Below are positions 1-5,444 of a stretch of DNA of 6,030 nucleotides, in pieces. Made by a program: the position numbers and the translations under genes. The first letter of the stretch is position 1, and every line of letters begins with the position of its first letter. The notes below the pieces were generated by a model. That model searched no databases, was not told the DNA's origin, and was given only the letters and a program-made list of their open reading frames with translations. Source of the stretch: Chitinophagales bacterium (lineage in GTDB: Bacteria; Bacteroidota; Bacteroidia; Chitinophagales; Saprospiraceae); assembly GCA_013297575.1 (NCBI GenBank), contig JAAFHO010000367.1, positions 1 to 6,030 of the forward strand, given 5' to 3'.

Positions 1-68
1 AAAGCGACAGGCACGGTAAGTGCAGCAGAAGCAGCAAGGGTATTTTGTATAAAATGGCGACGTTGCAT
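1..68 (-). CDS. N-terminus of a Tat-exported protein (partial)
   Basis: The minus strand from 68 opens with ATG and reads MQRRHFIQNTLAASAALTVP, then V-A, before leaving the window. This is a textbook twin-arginine signal peptide: the RRHFI motif at residues 3-7 fits the R-R-x-F-I/L consensus, and a small, Ala-rich hydrophobic stretch follows. Such leaders in Bacteroidota commonly precede oxidoreductases, sugar-phosphate isomerase-like TIM barrels and other folded periplasmic enzymes, but the mature part is outside the window, so no function is assigned. The gene follows the LtaS-like gene on the same strand after 96 bases, and a candidate promoter lies in that gap. The start is well supported because the Tat motif begins two residues after the ATG. 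Confidence 0.75.
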   Translation of the reverse strand, partial: MQRRHFIQNTLAASAALTVPVA

Positions 69-102
69 GTAAAGTCTTTAGTTAATAGTTGGTTATTTAC
101 AA

Positions 103-110
103 CAAATTTA
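103..110 (-). promoter_or_regulatory. Candidate Bacteroidota -7 box for the Tat-signal gene
   Basis: The minus strand reads TAAATTTG, an exact match to the Bacteroidota -7 consensus TAnnTTTG, 34 bases upstream of the ATG at 68. This would give a leader of roughly 25-30 bases. No clear TTTG -33 element stands 17-23 bases further upstream, only an AT-rich CTTTAT. The gap holds no terminator-like hairpin after the upstream gene, so read-through is also possible. Confidence 0.4.
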
Positions 111-164
111 TGACACCAAAACTAAGTGTAGATAAAGGCAATATCAAGTTTTCTGCGGTTAAGA

Positions 165-2120
165 TTATTGCGCCCCAACCAGCCCTTTTTCAATCATCCA
201 CCGAGCAGTTTTTAAATGCGAGCATGAAAACGCTTTCATACTATCTGCAACCCAAGGGAATTGATCGATCAAATCTACGGGTTGAGGGTTCTTATGTTCG
301 TACAAGGATTCTCGCCCTGATTTACGGGCGACATACAAATAGCGATCATCAATAGCGCAAAGGCGGTAATCCTGTGAAAAGAACGCATAAGGGCGTTTTT
401 CTCTAAATAGATCGTATCCCATCGTGTTTTGCGTGTAATTTTCGCGCAAAAGCCCCATTACGGTCGGGAAAATATCTGTTTGAGAGGCCAATCCATGCCG
501 CACTTCTGGTTTGGTAAAAATACCTGGCGCGTGGATGATCAACGGGATATGGTTGTACGACAAAGGTACATCGTTCACATAACTGGATAGATTTACACCG
601 TGGTCTGCAACGAACACAAAGATCGTATTTTGATACCAGTCTTTCGTTGAGCAAGAATCTAAAAAAGACGAAATAGCCCAGTCGGAATACTCATAAGTAA
701 TTTTGATTGGATCGGTATTTTTCGGCTTAAAAGTACTATTGGCCGGCAATGTATAGGGTGGATGTGGTGTAATGGTGAGTAGGGTAGCGAAAAACGGATG
801 ATCGGTATCGCTGGTGGACATACTATCTAATTCATACACCGCACGGCGCATGAGCGCTTCGTCACCAACACCCCAAGCATTCGCAATATCTTCTTTTGCA
901 TAAGCATTTTGATCGGTTATGCCGTCAAAACCATTTTTTTCAAGGAAAATATCCAGATTATCGAAGGTTTTTGGGTGGGTACAATAGAACCGTGTACGGT
1001 ATCCGGCGTTTTTGAGCGTCACGGGCAGACCCGTAAAAGATGTCTGTTCCGATACACCATTGAGCATGGGGTGTTGCATCATCATCGTAGGCATACTGTA
1101 CAGGCTGCTGTAAATACCGCAATTGGTATGAATGCCAGAGGAATAACATTGGTCAAAGAAGACGCTATTGCGCGCGATACGATCTAGGCCAGGGGTAAGG
1201 CTGTCTGGACTGCCAAAAATACCCATTCTGTCAGCACTCATACTTTCCATGAGTACGACTACAACGTTCATTTTGCGGGGTGTTTCTTTGAACTTGTGCA
1301 GGCGAAGCAGGGGAGAAGCCAAGGTATCTTCGCTTTTTTGACCATGAATACCCAATGCTTTTTGAACATTTTGACGTGCCTCTTTATTGCTAACAATATT
1401 GATATCAAACTCAAAATACGAATCAAACCAAGTGTGTACAGGGTTGAGTGTCAATTGATTAATAAATCCATCATTACTAAAAGTGGCTGGTTTCATATCT
1501 GGGCGTTTGGGTGCGCCGCCACCCCATAATCCAAAACTTAGTACAAATGATGCCGCAAGGGTAGATACCCATTTTTGTTGGGCGGATCCAGTGTTTTCTA
1601 GTTTCCAGGCATTGTCCCAAAGGCGCATAACTAACCTACCGATACCCCATAGTCCACCAATAAATAAGAAAAGAACTGGATAATATTTAGGCTCTTTAAA
1701 TAAAAACTCGCCAATTTGCGCTAAGTTTTTTAAGTGGATGGTGGCAATATTTAAACGAGAATTGTAATATTTAAAATAGGGCACATCCGCTGCACAGATC
1801 ACCAACGAAAGCAATAGTATGGTGCCGCAATAAATACGTACATATTTGTTGAGTCGGACAGTTTCTGCTTTTTTAAAATAGGAATAAGTCAATGCCAAAT
1901 AGGGGAGGAGCATGGCGTAACTGGCTACTGTGACATCAAACCAAAGCCCAATTTTAAAGGCTTGGCGAATGGTCATAGAGCGTTCCATATCGAAAAAGTA
2001 AGCGGGCTTATTGAAAATAAGCATTACATAACGGAAAATGGAATAAATGGCTAAGAGTATCAGGTGTACCGATATCAAGAATCTTAGGTGAGAGGGGATC
2101 CAACGGCGATATGCGCTCAT
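165..2120 (-). CDS. LtaS-like sulfatase-fold phosphoglycerol/phosphoethanolamine transferase, membrane-anchored
   Basis: This 651-residue protein has about five N-terminal membrane segments (near 13-35, 57-80, 95-115, 147-166, 186-201) and then a large extracytoplasmic sulfatase-type domain (about 284-600), the layout of LtaS and OpgB/MdoB-type enzymes. Visible active-site elements are NVVVVLMESMSADR with Glu292 as a likely metal ligand, HTNCGIYSSL with Thr332 as the likely nucleophile, TPHPPY with His453, and VADHG with Asp506-His507 as metal ligands. SQTDIFPT near 547-554 is also typical of the family. The family moves glycerol-phosphate or ethanolamine-phosphate from a phospholipid onto a glycan, lipid or protein outside the membrane. 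A Gram-negative Bacteroidota should lack classical lipoteichoic acid, so the acceptor is unknown. There is no Shine-Dalgarno before the ATG, as is usual in this phylum. The gene stands 139 bases downstream of the isoprenoid enzyme gene. Confidence 0.9.
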   Translation of the reverse strand: MSAYRRWIPSHLRFLISVHLILLAIYSIFRYVMLIFNKPAYFFDMERSMTIRQAFKIGLWFDVTVASYAMLLPYLALTYSYFKKAETVRLNKYVRIYCGTILLLSLVICAADVPYFKYYNSRLNIATIHLKNLAQIGEFLFKEPKYYPVLFLFIGGLWGIGRLVMRLWDNAWKLENTGSAQQKWVSTLAASFVLSFGLWGGGAPKRPDMKPATFSNDGFINQLTLNPVHTWFDSYFEFDINIVSNKEARQNVQKALGIHGQKSEDTLASPLLRLHKFKETPRKMNVVVVLMESMSADRMGIFGSPDSLTPGLDRIARNSVFFDQCYSSGIHTNCGIYSSLYSMPTMMMQHPMLNGVSEQTSFTGLPVTLKNAGYRTRFYCTHPKTFDNLDIFLEKNGFDGITDQNAYAKEDIANAWGVGDEALMRRAVYELDSMSTSDTDHPFFATLLTITPHPPYTLPANSTFKPKNTDPIKITYEYSDWAISSFLDSCSTKDWYQNTIFVFVADHGVNLSSYVNDVPLSYNHIPLIIHAPGIFTKPEVRHGLASQTDIFPTVMGLLRENYTQNTMGYDLFREKRPYAFFSQDYRLCAIDDRYLYVARKSGRESLYEHKNPQPVDLIDQFPWVADSMKAFSCSHLKTARWMIEKGLVGAQ

Positions 2121-2151
2121 AATATTAGTTATAACTAAATTTTACATAAAC

Positions 2152-2192
2152 TTAACGAAATAAAATACGGTTTTGTTACTGTTTTTCGTTAA
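2152..2192. repeat. Inverted repeat in the leader of the LtaS-like gene
   Basis: TTAACGAAA at 2152-2160 and TTTCGTTAA at 2184-2192 are perfect 9-base reverse complements separated by 23 bases. The pair lies between the candidate promoter and the ATG at 2120, so it would fall at the start of the transcript as a hairpin, or form a two-half-site operator. It is AT-rich with a long loop, so a chance origin is possible. Confidence 0.35.
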
Positions 2193-2196
2193 CTTG

Positions 2197-2216
2197 CAAA
2201 TTTAGACGCAAAAGTA
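2197..2216 (-). promoter_or_regulatory. Two overlapping candidate -7 boxes for the LtaS-like gene
   Basis: The minus strand carries TACTTTTG (2216 to 2209), followed by GC as in many Bacteroidota promoters, and then TAAATTTG (2204 to 2197). Both match TAnnTTTG exactly. A TTTG at 2232-2229 lies 24 bases upstream of the second box and only 12 upstream of the first, so neither spacing is ideal. Transcription from here would give a leader of about 70-85 bases, which supports independent expression of the gene beginning at 2120. Confidence 0.5.
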
Positions 2217-2259
2217 CACAGAAGATGGCAAATTAAAGTGAATATTTTTGTTCGGCTGC

Positions 2260-2826
2260 TTAGTTTACGCCAATCGGTTTTATTAACTCCCAAGCAGTCC
2301 TCAATCTATTGCCCCATTTTTCCATATCTACTACAATTGTTTTACGTTCATTTATCGGTAAAATGCCATGTCTTTGCTGTAATACTTGATAATGCCTCAA
2401 ACAAACCAAGGTAATCGCCACGATATAATGCACCACACACAATGCCGTTTCAATGCGGTAGGCAGGTGCATCTATACGCCTAAATGCGCGCACTGTAACG
2501 GTTTTCTGGTGCTTAAATTGGCGCATCATTTGGTCAATATCACCCGTTTCGGCCAGCGTTGTAGCCAAGGTGATTGTACTGGATTGTTGATCGAACCAAA
2601 GGTCAAAAATATCATCACAATATTGGATCAAATGCCCAAATTCTAACAGTGCCTCATACTCGGCAGGCGATGGAAGGGGCTCATGTACCATTCTAAACAT
2701 CAAAACGGAATAGCCACCTTTTTCCCGCGTAATTTTATCCACTTCTGCCAAATCAATGGCATTACTGGTCTGTTGTCGGCCTGCAGTTTCAACATTAAAA
2801 ACTTGATGCATTCGGCAGTTCTTCAT
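2260..2826 (-). CDS. Class I isoprenoid-synthase-like enzyme, C-terminal part (separate frame)
   Basis: This frame carries the second half of an enzyme whose first half ends at 2795. It has ITREKGGYS (residues 32-40 from the ATG at 2826), then FGHLIQYCDDIFDLWFD with a second Asp-rich DDxxD motif at 71-75. This resembles the FQxxDDxxD region of trans-prenyltransferases, where Mg-bound diphosphate is held. The rest is helical. The ATG at 2826 lies inside the upstream frame, 30 bases before its stop, so the piece could be made by reinitiation. It reads more naturally as a continuation: dropping one T from the run at 2797-2801 joins the halves into about 322 residues, the usual size of this fold. 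The match is to the superfamily; the substrate is unknown. Alternatives are a frameshifted pseudogene, recoding, or a sequencing error in the T run. Confidence 0.7.
   Translation of the reverse strand: MKNCRMHQVFNVETAGRQQTSNAIDLAEVDKITREKGGYSVLMFRMVHEPLPSPAEYEALLEFGHLIQYCDDIFDLWFDQQSSTITLATTLAETGDIDQMMRQFKHQKTVTVRAFRRIDAPAYRIETALCVVHYIVAITLVCLRHYQVLQQRHGILPINERKTIVVDMEKWGNRLRTAWELIKPIGVN
2795..2803 (-). other. Frame break at AGT TTT TAA in the isoprenoid enzyme gene
   Basis: On the minus strand the upstream frame ends AGT TTT TAA (2803 to 2795), inside a run of five T (2801-2797). Skipping one T gives AGT TTT AAT GTT GAA and enters the downstream frame (S-F-N-V-E). A Phe tRNA on TTT could re-pair on TTT after a +1 slip with a stop codon waiting in the A site, the arrangement used in prfB (CTT TGA). 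No Shine-Dalgarno-like stimulator is seen just upstream. A homopolymer indel, real or technical, is the simpler reading. Confidence 0.6.
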
Positions 2827-3229
2827 AAATATTGTGCAAAAAATGCAAGGCTAAACGACGGTGGTCATCCGCCGCCAAACCATATTCTTCGGGGTTGTCG
2901 CGCCAAAGGATACCTGTATCGTCGCGGTCGCGAAATGAATCTACTAAATCGTCAAAAAAGTAGGCCAGCGCCGCCAAATTCGTCAAACGATGTTTTTCGG
3001 CATCCGTTCTTGTAGCACCCCTTAATGTACAAAAAATAATACTCAAAAATGTGCCACCATAAAAATAGTGCTGTAACCTTCGCCGTTCCTGCGATGTAAG
3101 TAGTTCATTGTGTGGTAGTTGTAAATCTGCTAATGCCCGATTGTTAAAATATAAATGTGCTCGGGCAAATGCGCCAAGTAGCCAAATAGTAGCCCTTATC
3201 ATATAAAACCAATGTACCAACCAACGCAT
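2795..3229 (-). CDS. Class I isoprenoid-synthase-like enzyme, N-terminal part (truncated frame)
   Basis: This 144-residue frame holds the first half of an all-helical class I isoprenoid synthase-like protein. YFFDDLVDSFRDRDD at about 90-104 contains a perfect DDxxD motif (93-97), the first Asp-rich motif that binds diphosphate through Mg2+ in farnesyl-diphosphate-synthase, squalene/phytoene-synthase and terpene-cyclase relatives. Upstream helices include FYGGTFLSIIFCTLRG (56-71). The frame stops at TAA 2797-2795, and the second DDxxD continues in the next frame. The ATG at 3229 shares its A with the TAA stop of the acyltransferase (TAATG), which fixes the start and indicates translational coupling. 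By itself the piece lacks half of the active site, so it should not be a working enzyme unless the C-terminal piece is supplied by frameshift or as a second chain. It may be expressed with its neighbour for membrane lipid or pigment chemistry, but the product is not known. Confidence 0.72.
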   Translation of the reverse strand: MRWLVHWFYMIRATIWLLGAFARAHLYFNNRALADLQLPHNELLTSQERRRLQHYFYGGTFLSIIFCTLRGATRTDAEKHRLTNLAALAYFFDDLVDSFRDRDDTGILWRDNPEEYGLAADDHRRLALHFLHNIYEELPNASSF

Positions 3230-3250
3230 TAGGTAATTTTATCGCCTCCT
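3227..3250 (-). promoter_or_regulatory. TAATG stop-start overlap with upstream AGGAGG
   Basis: The stop of the acyltransferase (TAA, 3231 to 3229) and the start of the isoprenoid enzyme (ATG, 3229 to 3227) overlap by one base, a common arrangement for termination-reinitiation. The minus strand also has AGGAGG at 3250-3245, 15 bases before the ATG. That is farther than the usual 5-9 bases, and it lies in codons for P-G-G, so its role as a ribosome site is doubtful. The overlap itself is certain. Confidence 0.6.
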
Positions 3251-4305
3251 GGCAATATTTTGATAAATTTTACGACCATAAAACAAGTGACACTCACCAT
3301 ACAAATGATAATTGGAATCGTTTTCGATGGGTACGAACTACCAAACCAATAGCCACATTGCGACCACCAATCCATGACGAGTACATGAGATAGATAGATA
3401 CCAAAACTTGCATTCGCAAATTCTTTTTCAATTTCTAGCAAAGGTCGGCTATTCCATGATAATTTTGCCAACATAAACCACCCAATAATACAAGCCCCAA
3501 CATTGGGTGTCAGATAATCGTAAAAATACTTGTGGAATTTACCATTATTGAGGGTCGTACTGGCCCAATAGGTGCCAAAAACAGTCACGCAACTACCTAT
3601 GACGATCAATGCCACCGAAAGCCACCAAAGTTGGCGGCGTGTCATTGGCCAAGGAGCCAGATATTCCGTTGCAAGTTCTCCCGGTAGCGGCTTTTGCATC
3701 AAATAAGCACCAAGGATAAAATAGCCAACATTATTGGAAAACGTTTCCCAATACATACCAATACTCAATCCCCAAAAAGTATAAAGAATTTTATAACCCC
3801 ACGCTGAACCAGCGCAGAGCGCAAAAATGTACCAGTAATCCTTGTCGCGCGCCGTACGTACCCACGGACGGATCAATGGATACACAAGATATAATCCTAC
3901 AATTAAATAAATAAACCAAAGGTGGTAATGTACAGGGCCTTCCAGTATTCGAATCAATGCGTCTTTAAGTGTTGCAGGATCTTTTTTTGCCAAGAAACCA
4001 TACAATAAATAGACACACATCCAAAATAGACCTGGAATGACTACCCTTGAAAGTCGCTTGCGAAGGAATGAACCTGTAGGGTAATCTTTTGTTAATAATA
4101 GTGCGCCGCTAAGCAATACAAAAATAGGCACCGATGCGCGCGATACGCCATCCCACCAATTGCTAACCCACCAATCCCAGGTATTCATATCTGGCAATTG
4201 CTCGGCCAAAGGCCCAGAAACGTGGATCGCTATGACCATCACAGTGGCCAAATTTCGGAGGCGATCGGCCCATGCAAACAAGGGCGGAGTGGCTAAATTA
4301 CTCAT
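3229..4305 (-). CDS. Acyltransferase-3 family membrane protein (OafA/WecH-like)
   Basis: This 358-residue, very hydrophobic protein with roughly ten membrane helices has the hallmarks of the acyltransferase-3 family. These are DRLRNLATVMVIAIHVS near the N-terminus with the conserved His28, then SVPIFVLLSGALLL, FLRKRLSRVVIPGLFW, HLWFIYLIVGLYLVYPLIRPW, and the late ASFGIYLSHVLVMDW. The family transfers acetyl, succinyl or other acyl groups to sugars, peptidoglycan, polysaccharide or lipids at the membrane. No SGNH domain is fused, so it is the short form. The start is taken at ATG 4305; a TTG further out at 4335 is in frame but adds only a T-run-encoded HFFF stretch. No convincing promoter is seen in the 87-base gap to trxB on this strand. 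It is the first gene of a coupled pair with the isoprenoid enzyme, so the acceptor might be related to that product (inference). Confidence 0.88.
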   Translation of the reverse strand: MSNLATPPLFAWADRLRNLATVMVIAIHVSGPLAEQLPDMNTWDWWVSNWWDGVSRASVPIFVLLSGALLLTKDYPTGSFLRKRLSRVVIPGLFWMCVYLLYGFLAKKDPATLKDALIRILEGPVHYHLWFIYLIVGLYLVYPLIRPWVRTARDKDYWYIFALCAGSAWGYKILYTFWGLSIGMYWETFSNNVGYFILGAYLMQKPLPGELATEYLAPWPMTRRQLWWLSVALIVIGSCVTVFGTYWASTTLNNGKFHKYFYDYLTPNVGACIIGWFMLAKLSWNSRPLLEIEKEFANASFGIYLSHVLVMDWWSQCGYWFGSSYPSKTIPIIICMVSVTCFMVVKFIKILPGGDKIT

Positions 4306-4337
4306 GTTGAAAAAAAAATGTAGTATGGACGACAATC

Positions 4338-4360
4338 ATTGCCGCCGCAAAGATGGCAAT
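4338..4360. repeat. Short inverted repeat between divergent genes
   Basis: ATTGCC (4338-4343) and GGCAAT (4355-4360) are reverse complements separated by 11 bases, in the gap between the divergent acyltransferase and trxB genes. The right arm sits about where the -33 region of the trxB promoter should be, which would suit a repressor or activator site. At 6 bases per arm, chance is a serious alternative. Confidence 0.2.
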
Positions 4361-4374
4361 CGTTTTGATTTTTA

Positions 4375-4382
4375 TACCTTTG
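4375..4382 (+). promoter_or_regulatory. trxB promoter, -7 box TACCTTTG
   Basis: TACCTTTG followed by CA matches the Bacteroidota -7 consensus TAnnTTTG. It ends only 10 bases before the trxB ATG at 4393, so transcription would begin a handful of bases before the start codon. A TTTG lies 7 bases upstream of the box, too close to be a proper -33; at the expected distance the sequence is GATGG, so the -33 element is poor. Confidence 0.6.
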
Positions 4383-4392
4383 CAGCGAAATT

Positions 4393-5322
4393 ATGGAAAA
4401 AGTTAAATGTTTAATTATCGGTTCCGGACCCGCCGGATACTCCGCTGCCATCTACGCAGCCCGCGCCGGATTAAACCCAGTCATGTACACTGGGCCACAA
4501 CCTGGAGGCCAATTAATGATCACCAATGACGTGGAAAACTATCCGGGTTATCCCGATGGCCGTCAAGGCCCGGAGATGATGGAAGATTTTAAAAAACAAG
4601 CCTTGCGTTTCGACACAGAAATACGTAACGAAATGATTATCAAGGTAGATTTTACTGGGCCGGTGCATAAAGCATGGTCGGATAGTGGCCATGAAATACA
4701 CGCTCTAACGGTAATTATAGCTACAGGCGCAAGTGCTAAATGGCTCGATATTCCAGGTGAATTGCGTTTGCAAAACCGCGGCGTTTCAGCATGTGCTGTA
4801 TGCGATGGTTTCTTCTTCCGAAAGCAAGAAGTGGCTATTGTTGGTGCTGGCGATACCGCCGCAGAAGAAAGTACTTACCTCGCAAAAATTTGTTCGAAAG
4901 TCCATCTTTTAGTTCGACGTGACGAAATGCGCGCCTCTAAAATCATGCAAGAGCGCGTTTTGAACACACCCAACCTCATCGTGCATTGGAACACGGAAGC
5001 AGAAGAAGTGCTCGGTGACCAAGGCGTGGATGGTATTCGAATCGTTAATAATAAAACAGGTGAAAAGTCGGAATTAGCCGTAACAGGTTTCTTCGTTGCC
5101 ATTGGTCATAAACCCAATACAGACATCTTTAAAGATTGGATCAAAACGGACGACAGCGGTTATATTATCGCGCATCCGGGACGTACCCATACTGGTATTG
5201 ATGGCGTGTTCGCTTGTGGTGATGCTCAAGATAAAATTTATCGACAGGCAGTAACAGCAGCAGGTACAGGATGTATGGCCGCACTGGATGCAGAACGGTA
5301 TCTTGTAGAGTCCGGCCAATAA
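4393..5322 (+). CDS. trxB: Thioredoxin reductase (NADPH)
   Basis: This 309-residue flavoprotein is full length for the low-molecular-weight bacterial thioredoxin reductases, which pass electrons from NADPH through FAD and a redox disulfide to thioredoxin in the cytoplasm. Visible elements, in order, are the FAD-binding GSGPAGYSAAIYAARAGL (10-27), GGQL (38-41), the redox CAVC (134-137) followed by DG, the NADPH-binding GAGDTAAEE (151-159), VRRDEMRAS with Arg175-Arg176 for the NADPH 2'-phosphate, the second FAD motif GVFACGDAQD (271-280), and RQAVTAAGTGCMAA near the C-terminus. All key residues are present. The ATG is fixed by the FAD motif close behind it and by the promoter just in front. It is divergent from the acyltransferase gene. 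The aldolase follows on the same strand after 122 bases filled with palindromes and a triplet repeat. Confidence 0.97.
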   Translation: MEKVKCLIIGSGPAGYSAAIYAARAGLNPVMYTGPQPGGQLMITNDVENYPGYPDGRQGPEMMEDFKKQALRFDTEIRNEMIIKVDFTGPVHKAWSDSGHEIHALTVIIATGASAKWLDIPGELRLQNRGVSACAVCDGFFFRKQEVAIVGAGDTAAEESTYLAKICSKVHLLVRRDEMRASKIMQERVLNTPNLIVHWNTEAEEVLGDQGVDGIRIVNNKTGEKSELAVTGFFVAIGHKPNTDIFKDWIKTDDSGYIIAHPGRTHTGIDGVFACGDAQDKIYRQAVTAAGTGCMAALDAERYLVESGQ

Positions 5323-5329
5323 CACGTAA

Positions 5330-5351
5330 GGGCAGACCTACGTGTCTGCCC
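5330..5351. repeat. GC-rich palindrome, copy 1 (REP-like)
   Basis: GGGCAGAC (5330-5337) and GTCTGCCC (5344-5351) form a perfect 8-base-pair stem around the 6-base loop CTACGT, seven bases after the trxB stop. A competing stem, CACGTA (5323-5328) with TACGTG (5339-5344), overlaps it. There is no T run behind it, so it is not a standard intrinsic terminator, although such palindromes can stabilise mRNA 3' ends or slow transcription. The whole unit matches the reverse complement of copy 2 at 19 of 22 positions. Confidence 0.8.
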
Positions 5352-5367
5352 CGACGCGAGGACGCGC

Positions 5368-5389
5368 GGGCGGACACATAGGTCCGCCC
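5368..5389. repeat. GC-rich palindrome, copy 2 (REP-like, inverted)
   Basis: GGGCGGAC (5368-5375) and GTCCGCCC (5382-5389) form a perfect 8-base-pair stem around the loop ACATAG. Relative to copy 1, one A-T pair is replaced by G-C on both sides of the stem, a compensatory change, and the loop matches copy 1 only when copy 1 is reverse-complemented (ACGTAG against ACATAG). Both copies are followed by CGACG. The 16-base spacer between the copies repeats GACGCG. The block is much richer in G+C than its surroundings, which suggests a dispersed intergenic repeat family. Confidence 0.8.
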
Positions 5390-5390
5390 C

Positions 5391-5414
5391 GACGACGACG
5401 ACGACGACGACGAC
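5391..5414. repeat. Trinucleotide microsatellite, eight perfect GAC units
   Basis: Eight uninterrupted GAC units follow directly on palindrome copy 2 and end 30 bases before the aldolase ATG. They appear to extend the CGACG flank that both palindromes share, as expected if replication slippage expanded it. Such a tract can change length and would then alter spacing upstream of the aldolase. It is non-coding on the gene-bearing strand. Confidence 0.9.
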
Positions 5415-5444
5415 ATATAATAAACTTATTAACTAAACATAAAT
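5415..5444 (+). promoter_or_regulatory. AT-rich leader of the aldolase gene, with TATAAT
   Basis: These 30 bases are almost pure A+T, a sharp break from the GC-rich repeats before them, and suit the unstructured leaders used for translation in Bacteroidota. TATAAT occurs at 5416-5421, but no TAnnTTTG box is present and no -35 match lies in the GAC tract. The aldolase promoter is therefore unclear; read-through from trxB or a degenerate promoter is possible. Confidence 0.25.

Noticed and set aside
89..355. Plus-strand frame of 88 codons
   Set aside because: It mostly overlaps the 3' end of the LtaS-like gene in antisense and shows no recognisable motif.
1169..1181. 13-base match TGCGCGCGATACG shared with 4135-4147
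   Set aside because: It lies within two unrelated coding regions, and one match of this length is expected fairly often by chance in 6 kb.
2386..3015. Plus-strand frames of 86 and 110 codons
   Set aside because: Both are antisense to the two DDxxD-bearing frames, and their composition is not protein-like.
4306..4335. N-terminal extension of the acyltransferase from a TTG at 4335
   Set aside because: An ATG at 4305 is available close to the conserved DRLRNLA motif; the extension is largely read from a T run and is unlikely to be used.
5330..5389. Palindromes as intrinsic terminators of trxB
   Set aside because: The stems are strong, but neither strand has a T run following a hairpin, so a standard intrinsic terminator is not supported.
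5330..5414. CRISPR-like array
   Set aside because: There are only two palindromic units, in opposite orientation, with a 16-base spacer and no cas genes; this does not fit a CRISPR.
5165..5416. Minus-strand frame with a poly-serine start
   Set aside because: The serine run is only the reverse reading of the GAC microsatellite, and the rest lies over trxB, whose motifs are unmistakable.
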